Source: Carnegiea gigantea
Taxonomy: Eukaryota; Streptophyta; Magnoliopsida; Caryophyllales; Cactaceae
Direction: 5' to 3'
Length of the DNA stretch: 64,000 nt
Assembly (NCBI GenBank): GCA_029747015.1
Contig: JAKOGI010000024.1
Span: 1,444,501 to 1,508,500, forward strand
Shown here: positions 46,803 to 57,996 of the stretch, in pieces
How positions within the stretch are numbered: the stretch's first letter is position 1
Layout of the letters: the number at the start of each line of letters is the position of its first letter
Notes under the pieces: generated by a model
Told to the model about the DNA's origin: nothing
What the model saw: the letters and a program-made list of their open reading frames with translations, nothing else
Databases searched by the model: none
Position numbers and translations under genes: made by a program

Positions 46803-47378
46803 GCTTGAAACTAGTGTTTTTTTTTAATTTTAAGAATTTTTCAATTTTTTTGGATTTTCAAGTTTTTAAATTTTTTTTACCTTTTGTCTTTTTAGGAAAG
46901 AAAATGTATTTAAGACACTATTTACAAACCAATAACTAAAATAAAAAGAAGAGACTCAAATACTTAAGTGAATAAAACAAAATAAACTAACAAAAATAAA
47001 ACTATGCTACCAAAATAAAAGAAAGACCAAAAATACTCAAGCATCACACAAAATATAAAATGAACACAAACACAAAAGAAGAGCATTTTTTAAATTTTTT
47101 TTTTCTCTTTCTTGCTGCTGCTTCTGTGCCTGTTTCCTGCGTAATAACCAAACAGTTAGTTTTTTTTGGTTTTCAGCAGGAAAATCACACGAAATAGCAA
47201 AATTAAATTGACCCAAAACTAAAACTACAACTCAAACCAAAAATTGAAAATAACCTAAGCTAAAACTAAACTAACACACATAAAATCGAAAATCAAAAAT
47301 ACAAAACGAAAACGAAAACGGAATGGACGCAAAGAACTAAATTACGACTCGACTATGCAACCTAATTTCAAACGGCAT
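46803..47378 (-). other. 5' untranslated leader of copy A
   Basis: This is an A-rich (plus strand) leader between PBS and the gag-like start, with no open frame of note. The equivalent part of copy B is 63238-64000. Confidence 0.6.
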
Positions 47379-47395
47379 CCCCAGCAACGGCGCCA
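47379..47395 (-). promoter_or_regulatory. Primer-binding site of copy A, tRNA-Asp
   Basis: The plus strand CCCCAGCAACGGCGCCA differs at one base from the 3' end of plant tRNA-Asp. It is 9 bp from the LTR end. Confidence 0.9.
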
Positions 47396-47404
47396 AAAAC
47401 TTAT

Positions 47405-48917
47405 TGTGATTTTCCGCAAGCACACGGTTTATCGTTGTAACGTTTGCGGGTATCGTCCTCAGGGATGGATGTGAAATTGAGTTGCTAAGTCGTATATGTT
47501 AACCCAAGATCAAAATTAATACAAATTAAGTTGAGCTAATTACCAAATATGTAAGTTAAATATGAAACTAAACTATTAAGATAAAGTAATGAAATTGAGT
47601 GCCAAACACTAACTGACGGTTTAGAAGTCTGCAACCAAGGAAAGCAACACCAAACTGAAAATAAGTTGAATCCACAACACTTAGCTATAATGATTTATTT
47701 TTCATACAAATGATCCACTTCCATTGACGCGTAGCAAAGTGAAGAAGCAGAGCAAAGCAAGACCTAGTTAAATTCAATTCAAACCATAAATTTGATGCCA
47801 GTAGAGAACCCTCTTCATTCAAGAAGCAATCCTAAAATGCGAATTCAATAAAAGCAACCCAATTTGCATAATTTCAGAATGTAATTTTTTGGATCTGTAA
47901 CTAGAAAGAAAAATAGAACTCAAAGAAATGGAAAGAATTGCTACTCCACTCTATGGTAATCTGCTCTCTCTACTCGAAGCCTCCATTTTTAAGCTCGCCC
48001 CTCGCATTCAGTCCCCTCATTGCCCCCATTAACGCTCAAAATAATTGCCTTGAAACTGCCGGGATAATGATGATGACAATTCTGGAACGTGAAGAAGGGA
48101 AGAGAGAAAAAAAACAGTTGAAAAATGGGGAGATGAAGCACCATGGCCGGCCATGCTCTGTTCGAGTTCTCCTTTTTTTTTTGGGGGTTATGCTGGGCCA
48201 CAAACGGAAAAAGTAGATGAAGAGAGGGAAGAGAGAGGTTGAGGACGGTTAAGATGAAGAAGGAGGAGATGAAAAGTTGAGAGTGATCGCCTACCCTGTT
48301 CTTCGAGTTCCCTGGATAAGCAGCCGTTGAAGAAGCAGAAACGATGGAAGAAGAAGAAGAGACTGATGGGGGGCTACGTCTGGGTCAGGTGAGAGAGGCG
48401 TGGCCTTACTTAAGAAGAAGCAGGCTAGGCTTAGTCTGGGAAGAAGGCAGAGAACCGGGCCCAAAGAGGGGGAAAAAGAAATAGGAGGGAGGGAGAGAGA
48501 CTGGTGCAGGTAGGGAAAAAAAATGTTGGGCCGACCCGTGTAAGGAAAGAAATGAAGGCAGAGAAAGGGGGATAGAGAAAAGAAAAAGAACTGGGGTGGC
48601 AAATGGCCCGGTTGGGCCTGGGCCATGGTCTACTGGGCAGCTGGGCTTCGGTCTGGAGGGCCGAACTAATTGAGAAAGAGCAAACTGAATAAGAAGGGTG
48701 GATTGGGTTGCACGGATTGGGCCTGCTCTTCTTCCTTATTTCTTTATCTTACTTGATCCAATATCAAGCAAATTGAGCATCTTATTCAATTTTTCCAACT
48801 CTTTCATAATCCTACAAAATAAACAAAAAACAATATTTAAATCCTAAATTAGTAATTTATTTCGAGCAAATATTAGGTAATAAAGGATATAAAAATGTAA
48901 TAATTTTAGGCTGAACA
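47405..48917 (-). repeat. 5' LTR of copy A
   Basis: The full 1513-bp LTR runs from TGTTCA at 48917 to TCACA at 47405 on the element strand. The part 47570-48917 is repeated at 42560-43902. Confidence 0.9.
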
Positions 48918-49093
48918 ACATTCTCTTGTGTATGTCTTATGTGTCAAAATAGGTAGAGGCTGCTCCCACAAGGACGAACGAGTCTAAGGTGGTTGTGAGG
49001 TTTCTGCTAGAAACATTTTTACTAGGTGTAGGATGCCTATGGCCATCATTAGTGAGCAAGGGACCTATTTCGATAATAGGTCCTTTAATACAC
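48918..49093 (+). repeat. Right copy of 176-bp duplication flanking copy A
   Basis: The sequence equals 42383-42558 (7 differences of 176). It continues smoothly into host integrase, whereas the left copy ends at the truncated LTR. Confidence 0.92.
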
Positions 49094-49710
49094 TCCTTAA
49101 GAGATATTCAATCGTCCATCACTTGGCACTCCTTACGAGATATTCAATTCTCAAAATCACTATGAATATGAATAGAAAGGACTGGGCGGATAAGCTAATT
49201 GATCCACTTTGAGCCTATCAGATAGGTTTCAAGACGCCTTTGGGCATGTCGGCTTATAGGGTGGTTTTTGGGCGTCCATGCCACCATCCCATTGAGCTCA
49301 AACATCGGGCTTGTGGGCAATTCGAGTCTTGAACTTTGACTTGACAACCATTGGTGAGGAAAGGAGTTTGAATGAATTGCAAAAAATTAGGCGGGAAACA
49401 CATGATAACACTTGCTTAAGCAAAGAGCACACCTAATTCTTTCATGATAAACTCATCCATAGAAAAACGTTTTCTCCCACCCAAAAAGTGCGGCTATACG
49501 ACTCCCCCCTCCATTTGTTTCCAGGAAAGTTATGGTCTAGGTGGCTTGGTCCCTATGTTGTGGTTGAAGTGTTCTCTCATGGAGCGGTTAAAATTAGGGC
49601 CCCACTAAGGACCAAGTGTTTATAGCGAATGGGCATAGATTGAAGCCAATGTTAGAACTACCAAGTGAGAAGGACGTCTTCATCAACAAACCTCCTCCCT
49701 CCATGTAGTC
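49094..49710 (+). pseudogene. Integrase C-terminal part of host element (decayed)
   Basis: The core end and C-terminal domain read NRKDWADKLIDPL, AYQIGFKTPLGMSAYRVVFGRPCHHPIELKHRA (49220-49315), then FHDKLIHRKTFSPTQKV-like text (about 49441-49483). A final block, RLYDSPLHLFPGKLWSRWLGPYVVVEVFSHGAVKIRAPL (about 49492-49605), is the DNA-binding domain close to FPGKL..RW.GP in this group. Stops and frameshifts are present. It ends near 49705. Confidence 0.82.
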
Positions 49711-50339
49711 CTGTTTTAAGTTATTGTACCTTGTGCTTGAACTATATAAGTGTGTAGATGCTGAAAAAAAAAAGAGAAAAAAAGTGAAAAAGCCAAGAAA
49801 AAGTATGAAAGAAAAAATTTGAAAATTTTCAAAGAAATAAAAATGATGGAAAACAGAGAGTCAAAAAGAGAATAAAATGAGTGAGAGAGAGAAGAGAAAG
49901 AGAGAAAATTTTGAGTGAGAAGAAGGATTTCGAAGTAAGAAGAATTAGGCAAAAAGGAGTGCTTGAAGAAAGATTTGGCATGGTGTCAACATGTTAAGGG
50001 ACAGGCGCGTGCCAAGGTCATCCCAAAAAAACAGCAACTAGAGAATTAGTATGGGGGCCCCATGCCGAGGTACGTGACTGTGCCACCCTGGGGCTGCTTT
50101 AAATTGAGAATTTCCAAGCTTCTTCTTCATTTGTCCATCCTCTTCCTCTACAGATTTTCTCTCTACGCGGCTCTCTCTCTAAGCCTTACTCTCCCTCTCA
50201 TTACCGACTCAAATCTTTGCCAAATACTTCAGGTTCTTCATAAAATTCACCATTTTCAACCTTAATCTCCCTAATTCCACCACAAATCCTCTCAAATTCA
50301 CTCTCTTTCATTGCCAAGTCACTCACTTTCTCTCTTTAA
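49711..50339 (+). other. Untranslated spacer after host integrase
   Basis: The stretch holds an A-rich tract (49760-49930), a GTGCCA/GGGGGCCCC patch (49975-50100), and a CT-rich leader (50145-50340). It is the same arrangement as 541-1390. No gene is supported. Confidence 0.6.
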
Positions 50340-50673
50340 AATCCTAACCTACATTGTTAATGTTGAAGAGGTTCAAACGAAAACATGATTGCCATTTACA
50401 AAGACCGACTTCCTTAATTGTGCACCCTATGCATGTATTCTGTAAATCTCGGTGATTAGAGTGAGTTGTTGACTTATGAAATACATGATTACCCTCATTG
50501 GCGTTACTTTGCAAAGATTTATGAAAAACTCAAAAAGATTTTCCCCTCATTCACTTTCTCTTTTCCTTTTCTTCTTCAAAGACTTGTGGGTTTGTCTTCC
50601 TTAAACCCTCACGAGGCTGCCTTGATTGTGCACCCTATTCACGAGACATGTGGGTTCGTCTTCTTCAAAGACT
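50340..50673 (+). pseudogene. ORF1-like gene start of host element (decayed, cut)
   Basis: A possible start MLKRFKRKHDC lies near 50360 after the CT-rich leader. A 70-residue open piece (50466-50678) includes YEIHDYPHWRYFAKIYEKLKKIFPSF. A short internal duplication is visible: CTTGATTGTGCACCCTAT near 50613-50636 and CTTAATTGTGCACCCTAT near 50412-50431. Position after pol suggests the ATHILA ORF1-like gene, but the sequence match is weak. It is cut at about 50673 by copy B. Confidence 0.4.
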
Positions 50674-52004
50674 TGTAGTGATTTATGAAAGTGCACAGTT
50701 TCATCGTTGTAACACTTACGAGCATCGATTCTCAGGGATGGATTATGAAATTCTAGACCAAACTAATGCTGAGGACTAAACTAGTAAAATTCTAAATTGA
50801 AATATCCTACTAACTAAGCTGCAGGATTAAGATCAAAATGAAGCTTACACCAATTCATCACCAATGGCTTTCAATTCAAGGTGAATTAAGTAAGACTGAC
50901 ATGGGTTAACTAAGGAATAGTCTGGATTAGCAATCACAAAAACTACAGTGAATAAATTAAGCAGATTAAGTAAAACGAAAAATATAGACCTAAACTAAAA
51001 ACCTAGGGTTGGGAAAGATCTTGATCAATCTGAACCCTATGAAGAAGAGCAGTGCAGAACCACAATTGAGAGCAATAACAAATGAACTATAGTCGAATTT
51101 TACCCCAAAAAAATGAAGCAAAACAAGATCAATTGTACCAATTTTTTGAACCCACATATATATCTAAAAATGAAGCTAAAAAGAAAACTAAAGTCCTCCC
51201 ATTCTGTTTGCTCTCTACCCTAGCTTCGACCTCCACTTAAATCCCTCCAAAAAACATCATCCTCGTCCTCTTCAATTGCCCCCATTAATCATCGAATTAA
51301 CGCCCCAAAAAAACCTAACGAAATAATGGTAATGGTAAGGGTAATGGTAATGATAGATAATGAAGGAAGAGAACGAGGAAGTGAGCAGTGGTTGCGATTA
51401 TGGAGGAGGATGAAAGGCCCTGTTTTCGACCTGGGTAGCGCAAGGAAAGAAGAAGACAAAGAGTTGGGGGGAGAAGGTTGAGTTCATGTGCCTTCCATGT
51501 GACTGCTTAAGTGAATAGACTGGGTTGTGAAATGGGAGAGCGAACTGGGCCTCGGACTGAAAACGAAGCCTGGCCCTTGTGCTGAAGCAAAGGAAAGAAA
51601 GGAGAGAGGGAACTACCTGGGAAAGGAAGGGGCGAACTGGGCTGACTTGTGAGATAGAAAGAAGGAGAGAAAGAGAAGGGAAGGTGCTGAGGAAAAAGAA
51701 TAGGTCGAGGTCTAGGCCTGGATGTGGCAGAAAATGGGCCCGGCTAAGGAGATGGACAGATTAGGCTGCAGAGCTCAAGGCCCAAAGGCTTGCTTGGGCG
51801 GATTTTAACCTCTTCCATTTCTTTTCTTCCTCTCTTGATCCAACTCTTGGCCTTAATTGGGCATTTTCTTTATTTTCTTTTTTCCAAATCACCCTAATTC
51901 CTACAAAATAAGGAAAAACATATTAAAATGCTAATTTATTAATTTATTATAAGCAAATGTTAGATAACAATATGGCATAAAATGTAATAATTTTGGTTTG
52001 AACA
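50674..52004 (-). repeat. 3' LTR of copy B
   Basis: The LTR is about 1330 bp, related to copy A's LTR. It shares the inner-end pattern (TTTATCGTTGTAAC...CTCAGGGATGGAT) at 50700-50745 and the outer end ...TTTGAACA at 52004. It is much more diverged from copy A than A's two LTRs are from each other. Confidence 0.8.
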
Positions 52005-52022
52005 AATATCTCCACACCTAAG
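52005..52022 (-). promoter_or_regulatory. Polypurine tract of copy B
   Basis: The minus strand reads AACTTAGGTGTGGAGATATTT before TGTTCAAA, matching the copy A tract with two changes. Confidence 0.7.
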
Positions 52023-52517
52023 TTTTGCTCGTCCTCAAGTAAAATGAAACTTAAAATTCTAGAAAAATAAAAATAAAATCCTAACTCATTTTTGTAGAAA
52101 TTATGATTACACTTACTATATGCAGCAAGCCCTTTAAACTCCTAGGTTACCTCTAGTGGACAAGTAAGGTTTCATGAGTGTTTGCAGAAGATATACCCAC
52201 AAAATCTATAAGAGAACAAAAACAGAAAATCGAAAATCTTTTTGGTTTTTTTTTCCAAAAACTTATATATACAACACCGGGAAAAATATATACGCATTCT
52301 AATCAACCACATTGCTCAAGCAACTAAAGCATTAGATCAAATATAAGCAAATAATGTACACATAAAGAAATCCTTAATCCTGACTTGTGACATCTATACA
52401 CAATCTTTCACCCCACCTAGAAAATATGTACAAGCTCGACTGATAGAACCTCATTTTAGGGAAATGTGGAAAACTCCCACTCATGTGTTTGAAATATAAC
52501 AAGGTTCACTCAATTTG
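52023..52517 (-). other. 3' untranslated region of copy B, left part
   Basis: No gene is supported. The section 52023-52260 matches copy A 43921-44150, and 52440-52517 matches 3010-3110 of the Athila-like element. Confidence 0.65.
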
Positions 52518-53293
52518 TAATAGCCTAACCCTAAAACTATTTAATTATATTTATTTATTTAATTACCTCATGTTTATATTATTTTTCCTCTCATATTTAT
52601 TTATTGCATTTATTCACCTCGATGGAAAAATTTTATTTGGGTCCTCACTTTACAATTCAAATTTTATTTGTTTATTTAATTTATTAACGAAACTTTGGAA
52701 GAATTGATAATAAGCCCTAACAAGTTTAATCTAAATAATTTATTTTGTTTTTCGTAATATTACAAGAATTTAATTTTGAGTTTCACAAAAATATTATCGT
52801 TACAAAACGTTTTATTCTCGAACCCAATTTATTTCAGCCGTTTTGAAGCCCAACAAGTTTGCTTATTAATCTAACTAATTATCATGGTTAAACTTAACAA
52901 TGGTTAGCTCAAAAAGTGACTTTACTAGATAAAAACTCAGCCAAGAGAGAGTTAGATTAGTCAACAAAATACAACTCAATCCAAAGCTTCACTTTCTCTC
53001 TTCTCTCTCTCTTCCCTCACGGTAGCAGCACAGCTGCAGCTTCTGGGTTGTTTCTGACTAGTTTTCCAGCCAACTCTAGTGGCTTCCGGCCCCTCAACAT
53101 CCTAGTACTTCAACCTACCATCCTCCATCATCAAAATCTCTAAACCTTATCTCCATCTCTACTTATTTTCAATCAAAGTGAGTAATCTTGAAACTTGATT
53201 TTGTTGTTTTTGCTTTTTATTTTAGCTTTGATTCTTGTTTTGATGTTTGTGATGTTTGATCAAGTTGTTTTGATAAGAAATAAGAGTTATTTT

Positions 53294-53820
53294 TGTTAGG
53301 AATTAGAGCAAACTAATAGCGGAAGCATTAGGATGAACAATGATATTCAAAAGTAAATAAACAGCGATAACAAGAACAATAATGAACACCAAGATTTACG
53401 TGGAAGCCCAATACCGGAAAAAATATTACAAACAGCGACGAGCACCAACATTCTACTATATGAGGAAGTAAGTACAAAACAATCACAATCATAATTAGTG
53501 ATTTGATCAGGGAACAAGATTACAATAATCTTTTTCATAAATCTCTCTCTTTTCCTCTAGGAATTTCAGTTGGTATTCAGAGTATGTGGGATGATCTGGA
53601 AGGTAGGAGGCGTGCCCCTTATAAAGGGGCAGGATGAAAGAAACTGCTGCAAACCCTAGCTGTCAGCCGTGAAACCTAGCCGCTTGCTGTGACACTACGT
53701 GGCACGGTCGTGCCGTGGCACACGGGGTGTCCGTGCCACTTCACTGGCGTGGGTGACACGGCTGTGTCCCTTGGCACGGGGCCCCCGTGCCACATTGATT
53801 TTGGACCACCCACTTTAACA
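53294..53820 (-). repeat. 3' LTR of the copia element
   Basis: The 527-bp repeat runs TGTTAGGAATT...CTTTAACA. It contains a TATAAA (about 53619-53624, plus strand) and a dense palindromic CACGG/CGTGCC patch at 53700-53795. Confidence 0.93.
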
Positions 53821-53836
53821 ATCTCCACCTTGGACC
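53821..53836 (-). promoter_or_regulatory. Polypurine tract of the copia element
   Basis: The minus strand reads CCAAGGTGGAGAT directly before the TGTTAAAG LTR start. Confidence 0.8.
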
Positions 53837-53915
53837 AAAATTTCATACCATCACTCAAACACCACCAAAGCACCCCGAAGGGTAATGGCCCATAGGGCAG
53901 AGCCCCGAAGGGCAA

Positions 53916-55600
53916 TCAAACGCTGTGGACACCAACTAAGTCCAAGTAATGCTCGAACTTACCTATAGGGAGAGGCTTGGTCAGCATGTCTATAGGATTC
54001 TCAGAAGTAGGCACTTTCTTCACAGTAATCTCCCCTGCAGCAACTGTATATCTGACAGAGCGGTACTTGACACTTATGTGCTTGGTCTTGGAATGATAGG
54101 CGTCATTCTTGGTCAGGTGGCTCTGAGTATCCAAAAACATCACAGTAGTATTCTGTGGCACTCCAAGCTCAGCAACAAGGCCCCTCCACAAGGTAGCTTC
54201 CTTCATACCTTCAATAGCAGCAACATATTCAGCCTTCGTAGTAGAGAGGGCTACAACAGACTAAAGTGATGGTTTATATGAGATAGCACCTGCACACATA
54301 GTGAAGATATACCCTAAAATGGACCTCCTCTTGTTAAGATCACCAGCATAATCAGAATTAACAAAACCTATAATATCCCATGTAGCAGCTTTGTTCCTGT
54401 CAAACACCAATCCGATATCAACAGAACCCTTCACATATATAAGGATCCACTTCACGGCCTCCCAATGATCCCTACTAGGATTTTGCATATAACAACTTAC
54501 CACACTCACAGCATGTGATGAGTTCGGCCTAGTGCACACTATAGTATACATCAAACTACCAACTGCACTAGGATAAGGGACATGAGACATCTTCTCAATG
54601 TCCTCCTCTAACTGTGGACAAGACCCAGCAGACAATTTAAAATGAGTAGCAAAAGGTCTAGAAACTGCCTTGTAGTCACCCATACTAAATCTATCAAGTA
54701 CTTTCTCAAGGTATCAACTTTGAGACAAGTACAGCTTACCGGCCTTTCGATCTCTCTGAATCTCCATGCCTAGTATCTTCTTTGCTGCGCCTAGGTCCTT
54801 TATCTCAAACTCCCTACTGAGTTGAGATTTCAACTTACTAATCAAGGACTTATCCTTGGAAGCTATCAACATATCATTAACATATAGCAGCAAGTAAACA
54901 AAAGAACCATCAGAAAATTACCTGAAATACACACAATTGTCATACCGACTACATGTGTATCCTCGCCCAATCATGAAGGTGTCAAACCTTTTATATCACT
55001 ACCTAGGAGCTTGCTTGAGTCCATACAAGGACTTCTTCAAATGGCATACATATTGTTCCTTCCCGGGAACAAAACCCTCAGGTTACTTCATGTAAATCTC
55101 CTCCTCTAACTCCCCATGAAGGAATGCAGCCTTTACATCCAGTTGCTCCAATTCCAGATTGAATAGAGCAACAAAAGCAAGTAGTACTCTAATGGAAGTG
55201 TGATGAACAACAGGAGAGAATACCTCATTGTAGTCAATACCTTCCTTTTGGCTGTATCCACGAACAACCAGGCATGCTTTCTATCTTGCATCTTCAACCC
55301 AGGACATGCATTCCTTTCTTTTATAGATCTACTTGGCAGTTAAGGCTCTCCGACTTTTAGGTAGCTTACAAAGTTCCCAAGTTCAATTCTTATGCAGGCT
55401 CTCCATCTCCTCTTGCATAGCTAGGACCTAATTAGGCAAACTCGGGCAGGAGATTGCTTCAAAATAAGTTGAAGGTTTCACACCTTCAGGAATCTCCTCT
55501 GTAACTGAAAGTGCATATGCTATCAGTCCCTCATCATCATTGTAGTGAACAGGCCTCCTGATCTCCCTTCGAGGAAGATCATGAGCTATAGAGTAATCAA
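53916..55600 (-). pseudogene. Copia reverse transcriptase and RNase H (catalytic losses)
   Basis: RT shows [20 protein letters not shown] (about 55270-55210), [23 protein letters not shown] (first catalytic Asp kept; about 55165-55095), YGLKQAPR and LLLYVNDMLIASKDK. The YVDD box is YVND, with Asp to Asn at 54876-54878. Then come KDLGAAKKILGMEI and the connection. RNase H (from about 54370) reads GFVNSDYAGDLNKRRS, with the first catalytic Asp changed to Asn at 54357-54359. Further on it reads STTKAEYVAA, with the catalytic Glu changed to Lys at 54234-54236. It ends GKFEHYLDLVGVHSV near 53916. About eight stops are present. These parts would copy RNA to DNA and remove the RNA strand. Confidence 0.92.
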
Positions 55601-57198
55601 CCCCCACCTAAGACTGATCAAAATTGATAGTACCAGGTTTAGTAACCTGAACCTTCCTATTGGGCTGATCAGCAGCTCCACCTTGAGCTGCAACAGTCTC
55701 CTGCTCTATCTCCATACTCCCACTAGCATCCTCCTGATCACCTGCACCAATAGAAGAAATAACAGGATTCTTTCCAGAAGATACCATAACAGTCTCATTG
55801 AAAGTTACATCCCTACTCTGAATAACTTTCTTAGACTCAGGACACCACATGTGGTATCCTTTAGACTCAGATGCATAACTAAGAAACATGCATTTGATAG
55901 CCCCAGGGGCTAACTTCCCATTATTCACATGGGCATAAACAAGACATCCAAATATTCTTAAAACAGAATAATCAACAGGATTACCTGACCATACTTCTTC
56001 TGGAATCTGAAAGTCGATGGAGGTGTGTGGTGAACGATTCACCAAATAACATGGTGTAGAAATAGTCTTTGCCCAAAAAGCTTTGCGATCATAAAGCCCT
56101 GCATTGGAAAGCATACAGCGAGCTTTCTCCAGTAGAGTCCTATTGATCCGCTTTGTAACTCCATTCTGTTGTGGTTTTCCAACCAAAGATTTGTGCCTAA
56201 CTATGCCATTCACCATGTAGAACTCATTGAACTCTAACTCAACAAACTCAAGACCATTATCAGTCCTAAGCTTCTTCATCTTTCTCCTAGTCTAGTTCTC
56301 AACTAGAGCCTTGAACTTCTTGAACATGGAGAATGTCTCATTTTTCTGTCTCAAGAAGTAAACCCAAACTTTGCATGAGAAATCATAAAAAAAAGTCAAC
56401 ATATAGCTCTTACCTCCAAAAGAAGGAAGCTTTGAAGGACTCTACAGATCAGAATGAATGTAATCAAGGATCCCTTACATATGGTGCTTCGCTGTAGAGA
56501 AACTTACCCTCTTCTGTTTCCCAAACACACAGTGGTCACAGAAGTCAAGCTTACCCATACCAGCGCTGTCTAGATAACCTTTCTTGCTCAGAATAGTTAT
56601 CTCTTTCTTACTCATATGGCCCAATCTCATGCGCCATAACCTTGTAGCATCAACATTTGCTGGAGCTATACAAACTGCAGCTGCTCCTGTAATTGTAGTT
56701 CCCTACAGGATATAGAGGCTTTCCTGCTGCAGTCCCTTCATCAAGACCATGGCACACTTTATCACCTTTAGGACACCATTCTCCATAGTAATCCTGCAAC
56801 CATTAGTCTCAAGAGTACCCAAGGAGATCAAACAACGAGTCATATCAGGAATGTGACGAACCTTAGATAAGGTTCTAACTACACCATCATAGGTTTTAAT
56901 CTGCACAGTACCTATTCCTGCAACCTCGCACTCAGCATCGTTGCCCATAAGTACAACCCCAGTATCAACAGGCTCATAAGTGGCAAACTAGTCCCTATGA
57001 GAACACATATAATACGTATAACCAGAATCTAAAACCCAATCATCACCTAACCCCTTCCCAGAGGTGGTGCCCAAAGGCATGGTAGTAAGCAACACATCAC
57101 CATCAGACTCTGACTCTACAACATAATCAGCTGTAGTAGTTTTCTTACCATGATCCTCCTTTTCCTCTTTCCTTTTCTTATTTTTCAACTTCAAGCAG
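55601..57198 (-). pseudogene. Copia protease and integrase (catalytic loss)
   Basis: Protease: WVLDSGYTYYMC with catalytic D-S-G kept (about 57035-57000). Integrase zinc domain: RLWRMRLGHMSKKE...CDHCVFGKQKRVSF (about 56650-56510), with the first His of the usual LWH replaced by Arg. Core: HSDL (first Asp, about 56448), RTDNGLEF (second Asp, about 56272), and NGVTKRINRTLLEKARCML. The catalytic Glu is Lys at 56151-56153. The open piece 56279-55608 (223 residues) also covers RIFGCLVYAHV and the domain after the core. Stops lie near 56998, 56460 and 56295. Integrase inserts the DNA copy; this one cannot be active. Confidence 0.92.
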
Positions 57199-57971
57199 TT
57201 AGCCTAAATATGACCCAATTTACCACAGAAATTGTAGGTCTTATTTGAATGAGGATTCCTAGACTTAGAACGATTCTTTCGCCTATTACCGTTCACCTTT
57301 TTCTCAATTGTTCTACCCCTAACAACTAATCCCTTACCCAGATCAGCATGGGTACCATGGTCAAATTTCTCCTTAGATAATAAATTAGACTTGACATCCT
57401 CAAACGATGTAGTATCAGAATTACTATATAGTATAATCTCCTTAAAGTGTTTATAAGAAGGGGGTAACGACACAATAAGTAAAATAGCCTTATCCTCATC
57501 CTCAATTTTCACATCCAGGCTCTCCAAATCAACAATAATAGAATAAAAATCATTCAAGTGCTTTTGAACATGAGTACCTTCAGTCATACGGAAACTGTAC
57601 AGTCTTTCCTTCAAATGGATCTTGTTGGCGAGACTCTTCATCATGTAAAGTTCCTCCAGGCGAGTCCAAAGATCCACCGTAGTTGCCCTATCGAGAACCC
57701 CTCTTAAGACATGTGGCGCTAGGCACAACTGAATAGCTGAAACTGCCTTCAACTCTAGTTCCTCCCATTCCATGTCTGTCAATGATCCACATCTCTTCTT
57801 CTGCTCTGCTGCCCGTTGTTCATCAGTCATCTTTTCGGGTTTCTTGTGAGGTCCTTGCAGAACCTTCCACAACCCGTGTTGGATGAGAACTGCTCTCATC
57901 TACACCTTCCAGAGATTAAAACTAATCTCCCCATCAAACTTCTGAATATCAACCTTCATAATTGAAGACAT
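57199..57971 (-). pseudogene. Copia gag (decayed)
   Basis: The start is at 57971-57969 (MSSIMKVDIQKFDGEISFNLWKV), with a stop directly before MRAVLIQHGLWKVL (57899). A 231-residue open piece (57899-57204) follows with the UBN2-type gag domain: SAIQLCLAPHVL, LWTRLEELYMMKSLANKIHLKERLYSFRM, LNDFYSIIVDLESL and LLIVSLPPSYKHFKEIIL. The zinc knuckle reads Y-x2-C-x4-H-x4-C at the end (first Cys changed to Tyr), with a stop inside it at about 57206. Gag forms the cytoplasmic particle. Confidence 0.9.
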
Positions 57972-57983
57972 TCTAAATCAAAG

Positions 57984-57996
57984 CTCTGATACCACT
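57984..57996 (-). promoter_or_regulatory. Primer-binding site of the copia element, initiator tRNA-Met
   Basis: The minus strand reads TGGTATCAGAGC two bases inside the 5' LTR, a perfect match to the usual copia primer site. Confidence 0.92.

Larger units (their letters stand above)
42559..48917 (-). mobile_element. Gag-only LTR retrotransposon, copy A
   Basis: The 6.4-kb minus-strand element has a 5' LTR at 48917-47405 (1513 bp), a tRNA-Asp type PBS at 47379-47395, one gag-like gene (46802-45230), a long untranslated 3' part, a polypurine tract, and a 3' LTR 43902-42559 that lacks the last 165 bp. There is no sign of protease, RT, RNase H or integrase. LTRs differ by a few percent by eye, so it is moderately young. 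It lies in the host integrase gene and is flanked by an odd 176-bp duplication. It matches the class of terminal-repeat elements that carry only GAG (TR-GAG), which depend on helper elements. Confidence 0.82.
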
